Shown one piece after another: positions 30,310 through 39,830 of a stretch of 64,000 nt of DNA. The DNA is taken from contig JADJJU010000001.1 in NCBI GenBank assembly GCA_016706365.1, positions 506,403 to 570,402 of the forward strand, in the 5' to 3' direction. Both the position numbers and the translations under genes were made by a program. Every line of letters begins with the position of its first letter. Positions within the stretch are counted from its first letter, which is position 1. The notes beneath the pieces were generated by a model. It was given only the letters and a program-made list of their open reading frames with translations, had not been told where the DNA came from and made no database searches. The DNA is from Saprospiraceae bacterium (GTDB lineage: Bacteria; Bacteroidota; Bacteroidia; Chitinophagales; Saprospiraceae).

Positions 30310-31446
30310 ATGCGAACGAACCTTTACTTATTATTTTTAATAGTGCTGTCCTACTCCCCCATTTTTGGTCAGATCACTGTTCAGAATATCACTATTCCGA
30401 AGGTAGGGGATACTTTGCGCACGGCTACTGACAACCTTCCTTCCAACATAAATATTACGAATCCGGGGCCCAATCAAACCTGGGATTTTAGTAATCTTGT
30501 AGCTCCATTTGTGACAGAAACAGTTCTTTTGAATCCCTCAGAAGGTATGTCATCTTTTCAATTTCCTACAGCTACATACATGATCAAGCAGACGGACAAT
30601 GCAGAGTTTTATTTTCGCAATACAAATAATCAAACGCTGCAGCTTGGATTCACAGGTGAGGCTCCGGGAGGATTAGGCATCAATATTTTGGCAAAGTATG
30701 TGCCCCTCAAATCGACAAACAGACCCCGATGAGTTACGGAGATCAATTGGTTCGAGCACTTCGATTGATATTCCATTTTCATCTACAATCATACCGGATT
30801 CAATACTCAATCAACTACCTATCAGACCTGATTCTATCAGAATATCAGCAACATTTAACATTGAAACAAATGTCGACGCCTGGAAAATTGACAATACCAG
30901 GCGGCACTTATGATGTGCTGCGACAGAAAAGAACAACAATCGCCAACAGAAAACTTGAAATCAAATCCAATGCCCTTCCAGTCTGGATTGATGTCACAAC
31001 CGCTTTTCCGCTTCCCGGTATCACCGGTTTGGATACTACTGTAGTTTATGAATTTTGGAGTAATGTCGCTAAAGAAGCAATAGCTATTGTGAGCGTGGCA
31101 GGAGTGCAAAGTATGTGGTTACGGAGTTACATTCAAAGCGGATAACAATGTTATAACATCTGCTTATACAAAGCCGACAACAAAAGCAGGCAATATTCAC
31201 GCATATCCTAATCCTGCTATCGGTTCTGTCAGGTTGGATCTGGTAGGCTTATCCGCAGGAAATTATACTGTTAAAATCATCAATATATTGGGCATGGCAG
31301 TTTGGTCAGAGAAATACTATGTCAACGGCAGCCGGACAATCCGTGTAGAGCTGGATGATTTCAAGAGAGGAACCTATTTGTATGCTTTGATTAATGATAA
31401 AGGCAGAACCATTACTACGAAACGTTTGATTGTTTTGAAGCCATAA
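30310..31446 (+). pseudogene. T9SS-sorted secreted protein gene broken by several small indels
   Basis: The gene starts with ATG at 30310 and a signal peptide (LYLLFLIVLSYSPIFGQ), and ends with a T9SS type A sorting domain (AYPNPAIGSV ... GTYLYALI ... KRLIVLKP). Between them the reading frame must change at about 30703-30706 (CCCC run), 30757, 30881-30883, 31103 and 31125. Adding one, one, two, one and one bases there gives a continuous protein of about 380 residues with family-typical text (PQIDKQTPMSYGDQLVRA; VDAW, then LTIPGGTYDVLR). All lesions read as losses. Five in about 430 bases, not in long homopolymers, suggests real decay, although local poor base calling is possible. Confidence 0.8.
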
Positions 31447-31783
31447 TTATGCAAATCCAGATTTCAGTTTTCAGTCCCGGACAAGGAATGTTGCCATTCG
31501 ATGAGAGATAACACGGGGGCACTGATTTCAGGTTCAGCTATCAGTTTTCAGATTTCAGATTTATCAAACAGCCAGTAAACAGCCGTTTTTAAAGGAATTT
31601 CGGTTAAGCTGAAATTCAATTTTTATTGGACTTGAAAATCAGCGTTCTGAAGGTGATAAGGAGTTTCCAGTTTTAGTAGTTTCAGTTTGGAACAGCCAAA
31701 TGCAGCCAATTTTAAATTGGCAAAATAGTAAATGGAGGAGGTTTCAAGTGTTTCAATTTCGGCCAACTTCAGCCTCTAAATTG
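31447..31783. other. Intergenic region with short TTTCAG-type repeats
   Basis: About 340 bases. The words TTTCAG and GATTTCAG recur (31459-31475 and 31526-31560), including two copies of CAGTTTTCAG. Such degenerate repeats are often seen between genes in this phylum. No terminator or promoter could be fixed. Confidence 0.45.
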
Positions 31784-32713
31784 ATGAAAATCATCAGATT
31801 ACCTCCATCATCCTTGTTGCCAGATACTTGTGAATGGTATTTGTTGCCCGGATACTTGAATCATCCATATGGTATTGGGAATAAGCTGTGGAAACTGGAA
31901 GGAACGATGGCAGATTTCTTTAAATCAGGAAAAAAAGAAATCATATCATTTGGGGGAGCTTATTCAAATCATCTTCACGCATTGGCAGTGCTATGCAATG
32001 AAGCTTCCATTCCATTTACAGCAATAGTTAGGGGAGAAGAGCCTGCTAGTCCGGGCTATACGCTCAGATTTTTAAAGGAAAACAATGCAAAGGTGGTTTA
32101 CCTGGATCGCTCAACTTATCGTGCGTGGACTCAGAATTCTGATTATTCTGAAATAAAAAATAAGTTTGAAAATGCATATATTATTCCCGAAGGTGGAACT
32201 TCAAAATTAATTTTTTCGGGATTTGAAAGTGTAGCAGGAATCGTGAAAGCTGAGTTTGAAGAAGGAAATCTTCAGCATATCATTGTTGCAGGAGGAACAG
32301 GAGGAACGGCGGCCGGCTTAATTAGTACGGCCTCAGTGAATACTCATATCCATGTAATAAATGTGCTTAAAAACAAAGGCCTTGATGACAATATTACAGA
32401 GTTATTGAAATTAAAACAGCATATAAAACACGGCCCCTATTCCATCCATCACGATTTTCATTTTGGAGGTTACGCAAAGTTTGATCAAAACTTAATCCAG
32501 TGGATCAATGATTTTTATGAAATATATGGGGTTCCCCTTGATCCTGTGTACACAGGAAAAATGATTTATGCTGCTGCTAATCTGGCAAACAAATCTAGTT
32601 TTAAGAAGAATGAAAAAGTGCTCCTGATCCATACTGGAGGGCTTCAGGGTATCATCGGATTCAATGAAAGATATGGTAATATTCTAAAAATACATTCTAT
32701 TCTTCCACTCTGA
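31784..32713 (+). CDS. ACC deaminase / D-cysteine desulfhydrase-family PLP enzyme
   Basis: 309 residues from the ATG at 31784; an in-frame ATG at 31700 would add 28 residues without family features. The fold is the tryptophan-synthase-beta type of PLP enzymes. The cofactor Lys is in GIGNKLWKLEG near residue 40. FGGAYSNHLHALA and the phosphate-binding loop GGTGGTAAGL match 1-aminocyclopropane-1-carboxylate deaminase/D-cysteine desulfhydrase proteins, and HTGGLQGIIGF is the typical C-terminal motif. The true substrate cannot be read from sequence; a role in D-amino-acid or sulfur metabolism is likely. The 3' end overlaps the convergent SPOR-like gene by 17 bases. Confidence 0.9.
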   Translation: MKIIRLPPSSLLPDTCEWYLLPGYLNHPYGIGNKLWKLEGTMADFFKSGKKEIISFGGAYSNHLHALAVLCNEASIPFTAIVRGEEPASPGYTLRFLKENNAKVVYLDRSTYRAWTQNSDYSEIKNKFENAYIIPEGGTSKLIFSGFESVAGIVKAEFEEGNLQHIIVAGGTGGTAAGLISTASVNTHIHVINVLKNKGLDDNITELLKLKQHIKHGPYSIHHDFHFGGYAKFDQNLIQWINDFYEIYGVPLDPVYTGKMIYAAANLANKSSFKKNEKVLLIHTGGLQGIIGFNERYGNILKIHSILPL

Positions 32714-33161
32714 ATCCATCCGAGTACTTTACAACGAAAGCATGCTCAAACCCTTGTTTCCAGCAAAGATCCAAAGCAGATGATGCAGCATCAAAGCTTA
32801 CGAAATTACCCATCATCAATCTGGTAAGAGACTTATTCAACAAATATTCCGGATAAATGTCTCCAAACCTGCTTAGCGATTCTACGACCGGTACTTCTTC
32901 AGAGTAACCTCTGTTAACGTCCAGTTGAATTCTATAAACATCTCCACTCAATCTGGGAGCTACGGTGCAAAGATCTTGTTCGCCAATTCTGTATGAAAAA
33001 GCTTCAGTATGGTTAACAGCTTTGGTGCTCAGGGTTTTCTTAGCTGCCGGCTCTCCTGCCAAAACAGAAGTTTTGTACGGAATAGTAAGGGCAGCCATTT
33101 CCTGGCCTATTGCATTGCAAAACAGGGAAATACAAAATGCACAAGTGAAAATTGTTTTCAT
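32697..33161 (-). CDS. Exported protein with SPOR-like C-terminal domain
   Basis: 154 residues. Signal peptide at about 1-19 (FTCAFCISLFCNAIGQ). The C-terminal 75 residues look like a SPOR domain: VYRIQLDVNRGYSE at the start, MMGNFVSFDAASSALDLCWKQG in the middle and HAFVVKYSDG at the end. SPOR domains bind denuded peptidoglycan glycans, usually at division sites. The assignment rests on pattern likeness. Its end overlaps the convergent PLP-enzyme gene by 17 bases. purN is 12 bases upstream in the same direction, so co-transcription is likely. Confidence 0.82.
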   Translation of the reverse strand: MKTIFTCAFCISLFCNAIGQEMAALTIPYKTSVLAGEPAAKKTLSTKAVNHTEAFSYRIGEQDLCTVAPRLSGDVYRIQLDVNRGYSEEVPVVESLSRFGDIYPEYLLNKSLTRLMMGNFVSFDAASSALDLCWKQGFEHAFVVKYSDGFRVEE

Positions 33162-33173
33162 GACAATGTAGTT

Positions 33174-33779
33174 TTAATTTTGATCCAACCTTAATAACGC
33201 TTCGACTATAGTAGCAAAATACTTATGTTCCAGTTGTAGCACCCTCGCCTGAATTTCCTGCGGATTATCCTCCGGAAAAACAGGACATGATGCTTGAAAT
33301 ATGATATCACCGCTATCATAATGGTCATTGACATAATGAATGGTGATACCTGTTTCTGTCAACTTATCTCTCCATACTGCCTCATGTACATTCATTCCAT
33401 ACATCCCCTTCCCTCCATAATCCGGAAGCAAAGCCGGGTGAATATTGACTATCCTGTTTGCAAATTTTTCAATGATAACTTTTGGCATCAACCATAAAAA
33501 ACCTGCTAAAACAATCCAATCCAATTCGTAGCTGTTTATCTTATCAATAATAGCATCAGTCTTGAATGTTTCTCTGTCAAATATTTCAACCGGAATATTC
33601 CTTTCTGCTGCTTTTTCTATTATGCCCGCTTTCGGGTTATTACAAAAAACAACTACCACTCTTCCTTCGTGAGAATCAGCAAAATATTCGATGATTTTCA
33701 CTGCGTTGGAACCGGATCCAGATGCAAAAATTCCCAGTCTTTTCAATACATTACGATTTAATACTATTTGAATAGACAT
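33174..33779 (-). CDS. purN: Phosphoribosylglycinamide formyltransferase PurN
   Basis: 201 residues from ATG 33779 (ATG 33794 is an alternative). PurN transfers a formyl group from 10-formyl-tetrahydrofolate to GAR in purine synthesis. Visible features: the phosphate-binding start LGIFASGSGSNA, the catalytic motif VNIHPALLPDYGGKGMYG with its Asn and His, and the DHYDSGDII segment with the catalytic Asp. Length is normal. It is followed after 12 bases by the SPOR-like gene. Confidence 0.95.
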   Translation of the reverse strand: MSIQIVLNRNVLKRLGIFASGSGSNAVKIIEYFADSHEGRVVVVFCNNPKAGIIEKAAERNIPVEIFDRETFKTDAIIDKINSYELDWIVLAGFLWLMPKVIIEKFANRIVNIHPALLPDYGGKGMYGMNVHEAVWRDKLTETGITIHYVNDHYDSGDIIFQASCPVFPEDNPQEIQARVLQLEHKYFATIVEALLRLDQN

Positions 33780-33945
33780 GATAACATGGTACAAATATAT
33801 TATATTATTTTATAATGTTTAACTCATTGCATATTTTTTTGCAAAATTTTATGTATATAATTTAACCTCAATTACCAGGAGGCAACGAATAAAATGTTCT
33901 TAGAAAATAGAATAAGGAAAGCATCAAAGAAACATCAATAAAATA

Positions 33946-34647
33946 TCAGCGGGTGGCTTTGATTATATATTGATAATCGAGTGTCGTATCGTTGGAAGAA
34001 AATATCTTAAATCCTGCAGCCTTCAGTTCCGATTCCACCACAGACAGATCCACTTTTTCATCCAGCGGTGGGCCAATAGGCATTGATTTCTTTTTGAAGT
34101 CGATGATAATGATCTGGCCACCAGGTTTAATCATCTCTCTCAAATTATTAAGGTATGAAACTCTATCTCCCAAATACATATATGTATTTACCAGCAACAC
34201 CGCATCCACTTCTGCCGGTTTCATTCCTGCATTCCCGGTGCCTACCAGTCGTAATTCAAGCTTTGCACTAATTTCATCCGGCAGGGTGGCTTTGATGCTA
34301 TCCATGTAGGAAATAGCACGGGGATCAATATCCAATGCCAAAACTTTTTGCGCAGAAGGTAATAATCGGAATGCAAAATAGCCGGATCCTGCTCCCAGGT
34401 CAGCGACTGTTTTATCTGAGAGATCACCCAAAAGGTCAATCACAACTCCGGGCTTTTGCCAGATGACACGATCTTCATTCTCGTAATCAGAAATCAAAAT
34501 ATCGAAACTGTCAGTTTTAAGATCTTCCTGATCAGACTTATCGTTGACTTCTGTTGGAATCGCATTTCCATTTTGGGCGGTATTGCAACTCCACAGGCAA
34601 ATACACCCGAATAGAAAACAGATTAAGTTGGAGTTTATTAGTCTCAT
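33946..34647 (-). CDS. Predicted lipoprotein with class I SAM methyltransferase domain
   Basis: 233 residues. The N terminus looks like a lipoprotein signal (LICFLFGCICLWSC, lipobox ending at Cys 21), followed by an Asn/Asp/Glu-rich linker. The rest is a Rossmann methyltransferase with motif I VADLGAGSGYFAFRL at about 82-96, an acidic strand end LALDID and a post-motif KPGGQIIIIDF. Substrate unknown. A SAM enzyme outside the cytoplasm would have no cofactor, so either the leader is misread or the protein acts before or without export. dacB lies upstream: its stop is 26 bases from this start, same direction? The dacB gene ends at 34674, so this gene follows it after 26 bases and may be in its operon. 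Confidence 0.82.
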   Translation of the reverse strand: MRLINSNLICFLFGCICLWSCNTAQNGNAIPTEVNDKSDQEDLKTDSFDILISDYENEDRVIWQKPGVVIDLLGDLSDKTVADLGAGSGYFAFRLLPSAQKVLALDIDPRAISYMDSIKATLPDEISAKLELRLVGTGNAGMKPAEVDAVLLVNTYMYLGDRVSYLNNLREMIKPGGQIIIIDFKKKSMPIGPPLDEKVDLSVVESELKAAGFKIFSSNDTTLDYQYIIKATR

Positions 34648-34673
34648 GCTAAGAGTTGGAAACTCAAATATAC

Positions 34674-36149
34674 TTAGAGTAATGCGAGCTCATACACAAT
34701 TGCTTCAATTTTCTTTCTGGCTTCCCCGGAGCTGCATGAAAATTGATTAAACATGACTGTAAAAGACAGTTCTCTGCCTGTTTGAGTCTTCAAATAACCT
34801 GTATAGCAGCGTACCCGACCGAGCGATCCGCTTTTTGCAATAACATTTGTTTTGGGTGGTAAGGACAAAAAAGTGCTGCGCAAAGTGCCCTCTTTACCTG
34901 CTTGCGCCAGTGATTTTTCCAGGTAACCAAAATAAGATTTCTTTCGCAAAACACTCATTAGTTCAGTCATTGCTTTAGCAGAAACTGCATTTTTGGAAGA
35001 TAGACCTGAACCATCTTCAATAAAGAAATTCTTTTCGGAAACACCTAACTTCTTTAACCATTCACGAATTACATCCGGTCCCTGGTAGAGATATTTCCCT
35101 CCTTTCAGGCGAATAGCCAGTTGCTTCAGAAGCGCCTCACAAATGAGATTATTTGATTCTTTATTTGCTACTTCTACCAGCCTGAATAGTGGGGGAGATT
35201 CTACGGTTACAAGTACAGCTTTGAAATTTGCATTTAAGCTTTCTGCACTTAGGTCCCTGTGAGTTAATGGCAGCCCTGATATGATTATCCCATTTTCAGA
35301 AATAACTTTATGGAAATTAAACGCCATAAATTTTTCAGGATCGGGAAGACTTCCTTTTATTGTAAAAACACCTTTGCCAGCTGGAATAGTGCCCCGAATA
35401 AATCGTTTGCCCTGAAAAGGACCACCGTAGAAATATGCATTATCTCCTGTTCCGGCGCCGGCTGTAATAATCTCATTTACCAGGAGCAGATCAGGTACAG
35501 CAGGTTCAATTTTGATGATCGGTGGTATATCCTGCAGAATACTGCTTTGCTTAAATGAAACCTCATAGAGATTGTCGTTGATATTAAATCCCCAGGCACC
35601 TGAAGCATAGTAATTGCCTAAATCCATCCAGGACCATGTAGGCTGCTCAGGGGGAAGTGAATAATAAGAACCATCCACAATCACATTTCCTTCAATTCTG
35701 CGTATTCCTTTGGATTTAAGTGCCCCGATCCATTGATTCTGAAGCTCTATCATACCGGGAATTTCTTTAAATGCTTTAGAGCCCAGGGAGGGATCACCAT
35801 AGCCTTTCAATACGACATTTCCTTTGAGAATACCATCTTCAATTTCTCCTTGTATAATCAGTTCTGTTTTAAATTTAAACTCGGGGCCCAGATGTTCCAG
35901 TGCTGCTGCTGTAGTCAGGATCTTGAATGTAGAGGCAGGAATGAGCATCCTGTCTTCATCGTAAGCTGCTACTTTCTTACCCGTCTTCACATCTGCCACA
36001 AACATGCCTGTTGAAGCGCCACGGAGAAGGGAATCCTTCATAATTAAAGCAATCTTCTGATCTATGGACTGTTGTGCTGACAAGGGCGATAAAACACTCA
36101 ATGCACAAAGAATTACAAAGAAAAAGATTGAATTACAGAGAGAATTCAT
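34674..36149 (-). CDS. dacB: D-alanyl-D-alanine carboxypeptidase/endopeptidase (PBP4, DacB)
   Basis: 491 residues from ATG 36149. Signal peptide about 1-26 (FFFVILCALSVLSPLSAQ). The PBP4-type transpeptidase fold is shown by the active-site SxxK motif in PASTFKILTTAAAL, the SxN motif in KESNNLICEALLK and the KSG box in IAKSGSLGRVRCYTGYL. The long insertion between SxxK and SxN (about 100-290) is typical of class C low-molecular-weight penicillin-binding proteins. It trims or cuts peptidoglycan cross-links in the periplasm. The lipoprotein methyltransferase gene follows after 26 bases. Confidence 0.95.
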   Translation of the reverse strand: MNSLCNSIFFFVILCALSVLSPLSAQQSIDQKIALIMKDSLLRGASTGMFVADVKTGKKVAAYDEDRMLIPASTFKILTTAAALEHLGPEFKFKTELIIQGEIEDGILKGNVVLKGYGDPSLGSKAFKEIPGMIELQNQWIGALKSKGIRRIEGNVIVDGSYYSLPPEQPTWSWMDLGNYYASGAWGFNINDNLYEVSFKQSSILQDIPPIIKIEPAVPDLLLVNEIITAGAGTGDNAYFYGGPFQGKRFIRGTIPAGKGVFTIKGSLPDPEKFMAFNFHKVISENGIIISGLPLTHRDLSAESLNANFKAVLVTVESPPLFRLVEVANKESNNLICEALLKQLAIRLKGGKYLYQGPDVIREWLKKLGVSEKNFFIEDGSGLSSKNAVSAKAMTELMSVLRKKSYFGYLEKSLAQAGKEGTLRSTFLSLPPKTNVIAKSGSLGRVRCYTGYLKTQTGRELSFTVMFNQFSCSSGEARKKIEAIVYELALL

Positions 36150-36291
36150 ATGCATAAAAATTTGAATATGACAAAGGTACACAAAAATGAATTCGAAGTG
36201 ACCGTGCAGTGAATCACAAGTTCAAACGTCCAGGAATGCATTTTGAATTTATTCGGAATGTGAATCGGATAACGCTTCAGGATATTAATTT

Positions 36292-37266
36292 TCATTTATT
36301 AAATGCAAGATGGTATAATGCATCCCCGTGATTGACAACAGCTGCCTGATTGTGGCCAATCAAAAAACCGTCTTTGGATGCTACCACCGAGCTTATCTGC
36401 TCTCCGAAAGGATCTGAAATACTTCCAATGATTTCAGATTTAGCAACATGCTCTCCTGAGCTTCGGTATGAGGTAAAAATACCTGCTGAAGTAGCTCGAA
36501 TCCAGGCAGTATGACCAAAGTCCAGGTGCTCAGATTTTTTTATATCCTCATGTATCATATCAAAATGAGATAGGATATTACTAATACCTGTTGCAGCAAT
36601 CTTGTTTGAATATTCATCTAATCTCATTGATTCCCCACCTTCGAATACTACTATTGGTTTGTGCATGAGCCGGGCTGTTTTCCTGAGAGAATTGGAAATA
36701 GTAGCCATTGGAAACTGAACGGGTGCATTGAAAATATCAGCTAGTTCCTTACTCTTAGGATCAGATTTTGTGTATCTGACTTGAGGATAATTGTATCTTA
36801 GGGAGGATCCTGTATGAAAATCAATACCGAAGTCTATTTCCGGCAAAATTCTTTTTGTCACTACACTAGCCATGCGGGAAGCGAGAGAACCTCTTGCATT
36901 CCCCGGAAAGCTACGGTTGACATCTTTTCCATCGGGCAGGTCTCTTGAAAAATTTAAAAAGCTATAAACATTTAACAGAGGTACTACTATCACAGAACCC
37001 GCTTTTAACTGGTGAAGCATTCCATTTTCCAATATATTTTTCAATGTGAATACTCCATTTATTTCGTCACCATGAACGCCAGCCAACAGCAATATTCTGG
37101 GTCCCGGATTGGGAGAGTGAAAAATATGTATTTTAATACCTACTTTTTGACCAATCGGTAGTTTCCCGACGAGAAATGTAACAGTTTGATATTCACCAGG
37201 CTGTATCTGGACTGTACCCATCTGGATATATGGATTTCTGTCCGGACTCATGTGTTTTTCTTTCAT
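36292..37266 (-). CDS. Succinylglutamate desuccinylase/aspartoacylase-family metallohydrolase
   Basis: 324 residues from ATG 37266, chosen because AAGGAAC lies just upstream; 37293 is the alternative. The M14-like zinc fold is shown by LAGVHGDEING (His and Glu ligands), the arginine segment DVNRSFPGN and the third ligand in DFHTG. The C-terminal part is a beta domain (ATSAGIFTSY). Family members remove acyl groups from amino acids, but those next to rimK are of uncertain substrate. It follows rimK after 69 bases in the same direction, a pairing that recurs in bacteria and suggests a link to glutamate-tail or small-peptide turnover. Confidence 0.9.
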   Translation of the reverse strand: MKEKHMSPDRNPYIQMGTVQIQPGEYQTVTFLVGKLPIGQKVGIKIHIFHSPNPGPRILLLAGVHGDEINGVFTLKNILENGMLHQLKAGSVIVVPLLNVYSFLNFSRDLPDGKDVNRSFPGNARGSLASRMASVVTKRILPEIDFGIDFHTGSSLRYNYPQVRYTKSDPKSKELADIFNAPVQFPMATISNSLRKTARLMHKPIVVFEGGESMRLDEYSNKIAATGISNILSHFDMIHEDIKKSEHLDFGHTAWIRATSAGIFTSYRSSGEHVAKSEIIGSISDPFGEQISSVVASKDGFLIGHNQAAVVNHGDALYHLAFNK

Positions 37267-37335
37267 AATTGTTCCTTTCAATAAATGCTTCAAAGTAGGA
37301 CTTACAAGATCAGCGCAGGCTTTGTCTGATCAATG

Positions 37336-38223
37336 CTAAGAGTTATTTTGAGGAAGACTCTTTTCCACAAATTGAATAATACTTCCAGCTATGTCTACTT
37401 TAGTTGTGGTTTCAATACCTTCTAAGCCGGGCGAGGCATTTACTTCTAACACCAAAGGACCTCTTTCGGATCTCAGTAAATCCACTCCAGCTACGTGCAA
37501 TCCCAATATCTCTGCTGCGGAAATAGCAATTTTTTCTTCCTCCGCACTCAATTTTTCAATCGCAGCACTTCCACCCCTGTGAAGATTTGACCTAAAGTCA
37601 CCTTCAACTGCCTGTCGCTTCATGGAACCAACTACTTTACCATCTACAACAAATGCCCGGATATCTGCTCCTTTAGCTTCTTTTATAAACTCCTGTAACA
37701 AAGTATCCTGATCCAATTGATGAAATGCTTCCAGTGTAGACCATGCATTATTGTAACTATCAGACAAAATTACTCCCAGGCCGTGAGTGCTTTCCTTTAG
37801 TTTTACGACAATGGGCAGATCAAGATATTTTTCCAGACTTTTCGCCTGAAAACCGATTTTGTTAGCCATGATAGTCTTCGGCACAGGAATTCCGGCAGCA
37901 GACAAATGTTGGATACATCTGAATTTGTCTCTTGCTTTTACCAAAGCTTCAGAGCCAGTTACGGAAAACACTCCATTTAATTCGAATTGTCTGATTACCG
38001 CAGCTCCATAAACTGTAGCGGTTGCTCCTATTCTGGGAATAATGGCATCTACATGATCCAGTTTAATACCATTATACAGCATTGTCATGCCCTGGCTATC
38101 CGCCATCAAATCAAACTTTTGGTGATCAAGAACCAGCACCTGGTGTTGCTTCTTTCTACATGCGGTTACTATGCTTTGAGTAGAATACAAATGTGGATTG
38201 CGGGATAAAACAACAATATTCAT
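37336..38223 (-). CDS. rimK: RimK-type ATP-grasp ligase (ribosomal protein S6 glutamyl ligase family)
   Basis: 295 residues, normal for RimK. The ATP-grasp fold is shown by VVKLKESTHGLGV, the glycine-rich loop, LLQEFIKEAKGADIRAFVV and the metal end motif LVLEVNASPGLEGIE. The N-terminal domain has the typical PRIGATATVYGAAV. RimK adds Glu residues to the C terminus of ribosomal protein S6 and can make poly-alpha-glutamate; the substrate here is taken from the family. The desuccinylase-family gene follows it. Confidence 0.93.
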   Translation of the reverse strand: MNIVVLSRNPHLYSTQSIVTACRKKQHQVLVLDHQKFDLMADSQGMTMLYNGIKLDHVDAIIPRIGATATVYGAAVIRQFELNGVFSVTGSEALVKARDKFRCIQHLSAAGIPVPKTIMANKIGFQAKSLEKYLDLPIVVKLKESTHGLGVILSDSYNNAWSTLEAFHQLDQDTLLQEFIKEAKGADIRAFVVDGKVVGSMKRQAVEGDFRSNLHRGGSAAIEKLSAEEEKIAISAAEILGLHVAGVDLLRSERGPLVLEVNASPGLEGIETTTKVDIAGSIIQFVEKSLPQNNS

Positions 38224-38513
38224 ATATAATCAGGAATTAATGTTTGAACGCTGAAAAGCCTGAAAGCTACAGATTATTTGCAAAATAAATGCGTATAGTA
38301 CCACCCGGAAGAATTCAAAGGATCGCAGAACACAACAAAATAATATCAATTGTATAGTTTGAATTGCTTTTTAGAAGTAAATACTCCCCTCCGAATACTT
38401 TTTTGAATGAGATTTCATTTTTTGTGCCCGTATAAATATCTGATTTGTACAAAATAAAAATAAATCTTGCAACTCCAATTTTGAATTATCATCTTTAAGC
38501 AAAATACCCCAGA

Positions 38514-39830
38514 ATGTCCGAATCCGCTGTAGCTCCCAGATATAGTAATAAAATCATACACAATGCCTGGGCTTTATTTGATAGTGCAAATTCTGCCCAT
38601 GCGCTGGTGATTACTGCAGCTATCTTTCCTGCATATTTTCTCAATGTTACAGATGAAACGCTGCAATTTGCCGGCATATCTATGTACAATTCCACTCTGT
38701 ATGCTTTTTGTATTTCTGCAGCCTTTTTGGTGATGGCAGCCTTATCTCCACTGTTATCTGGTATAGCAGATTATGGAGGACGACGAAAGGCATTTATGAA
38801 ATTTTTCACTTATTTAGGTAGCATATCCTGTATGCTATTGTTTTTTTTCGATGGGATGGCAACTTTATACTTAGGAGTGTTTGCCTTTATTTTTTCGGTA
38901 ATTGGTTTTACAGGTGGCCTGGTTTTTTATAATTCTTATTTGCCATTGATTTCAGAAGAAGCAGAGTATGACCGATTAAGCGCCAGAGGATTTGCTTTTG
39001 GATATATAGGAAGCGTGATTCTGCTAGTCGTGATTTTAGCAGCAATCATCAATCCTCAGTGGGTAGGGCTGGAAGATGTAGGTCTTATCACCAGATTTGG
39101 ATTTTTACTCGTAGGAATCTGGTGGATGGCCCTGGCTCAGGTACCATTCCGATATTTACCAAAGGACAAAAAAAGTCATTTTACCCCAAAAGCTCTGAAG
39201 ATGGGTTATCTCAAAATCATCAATGTATGGAGAGAATTGAAAACACTTAAGAATGTAAGAACCTACCTGATGGCATTTTTCTGTTATAGCCTTGGAGTTC
39301 AGACCACTATTATGCTTGCAGCTACATTTGCGGAAACAGAAATGGCATTTGAAACATCAGAATTAATTTTGTTAATATTGATTATTCAACTGGTTGCAGT
39401 GGTAGGGGCATATTTATTTGCCTTGGTTTCCGGCTGGAAAGGAAACAAATTTGCTCTCATTTTCCAGCTATTTCTTTGGGTTACGATTTGCATTCTTGCA
39501 TATTTTGTAAGCACAAAAATTAATTTTTATATGGTTGCCGGGCTAGTAGGGTTAGTATTAGGAGGTATCCAGTCACTTTCGCGGTCTTCGTATGCCAAGT
39601 TGATAGCAGGGCACTCAAAGGAGAGTACATCTTACTTCAGCTTTTATGATGTTCTGGAGAAAATGGGAGTCGTATTAGGGACATTTTGCTTTGGGCTGGT
39701 CTCTCAGCTGACCAGTAGTATGAGAACAAGTACACTGGTACTTGCATTATTTTTTGTCATTGGATTAATCATCCTAAGCAAAGTGGATTTCTCCCATTCA
39801 AAAAGTGAGGCTCACTCAACAAATTCATAA
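38514..39830 (+). CDS. MFS transporter, UMF1/Atg22-like family
   Basis: 438 residues with about 12 membrane segments. The start NAWALFDSANSAHALVITAAIFPAYF is the hallmark of UMF1-family permeases, as are SPLLSGIADYGGRRKAF between segments 2 and 3 and GGIQSLSRSSYAKLIAG in the second half. Atg22-like members export amino acids from vacuoles in fungi; bacterial substrates are not known. It is transcribed alone and diverges from rimK. Its 3' end overlaps the convergent beta-helix lipoprotein gene by 19 bases. Confidence 0.93.
   Translation: MSESAVAPRYSNKIIHNAWALFDSANSAHALVITAAIFPAYFLNVTDETLQFAGISMYNSTLYAFCISAAFLVMAALSPLLSGIADYGGRRKAFMKFFTYLGSISCMLLFFFDGMATLYLGVFAFIFSVIGFTGGLVFYNSYLPLISEEAEYDRLSARGFAFGYIGSVILLVVILAAIINPQWVGLEDVGLITRFGFLLVGIWWMALAQVPFRYLPKDKKSHFTPKALKMGYLKIINVWRELKTLKNVRTYLMAFFCYSLGVQTTIMLAATFAETEMAFETSELILLILIIQLVAVVGAYLFALVSGWKGNKFALIFQLFLWVTICILAYFVSTKINFYMVAGLVGLVLGGIQSLSRSSYAKLIAGHSKESTSYFSFYDVLEKMGVVLGTFCFGLVSQLTSSMRTSTLVLALFFVIGLIILSKVDFSHSKSEAHSTNS

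Noticed and set aside
31459..31560. Insertion-sequence end or recent mobile element
   Set aside because: Only short TTTCAG-type words, no transposase fragment and no target duplication.
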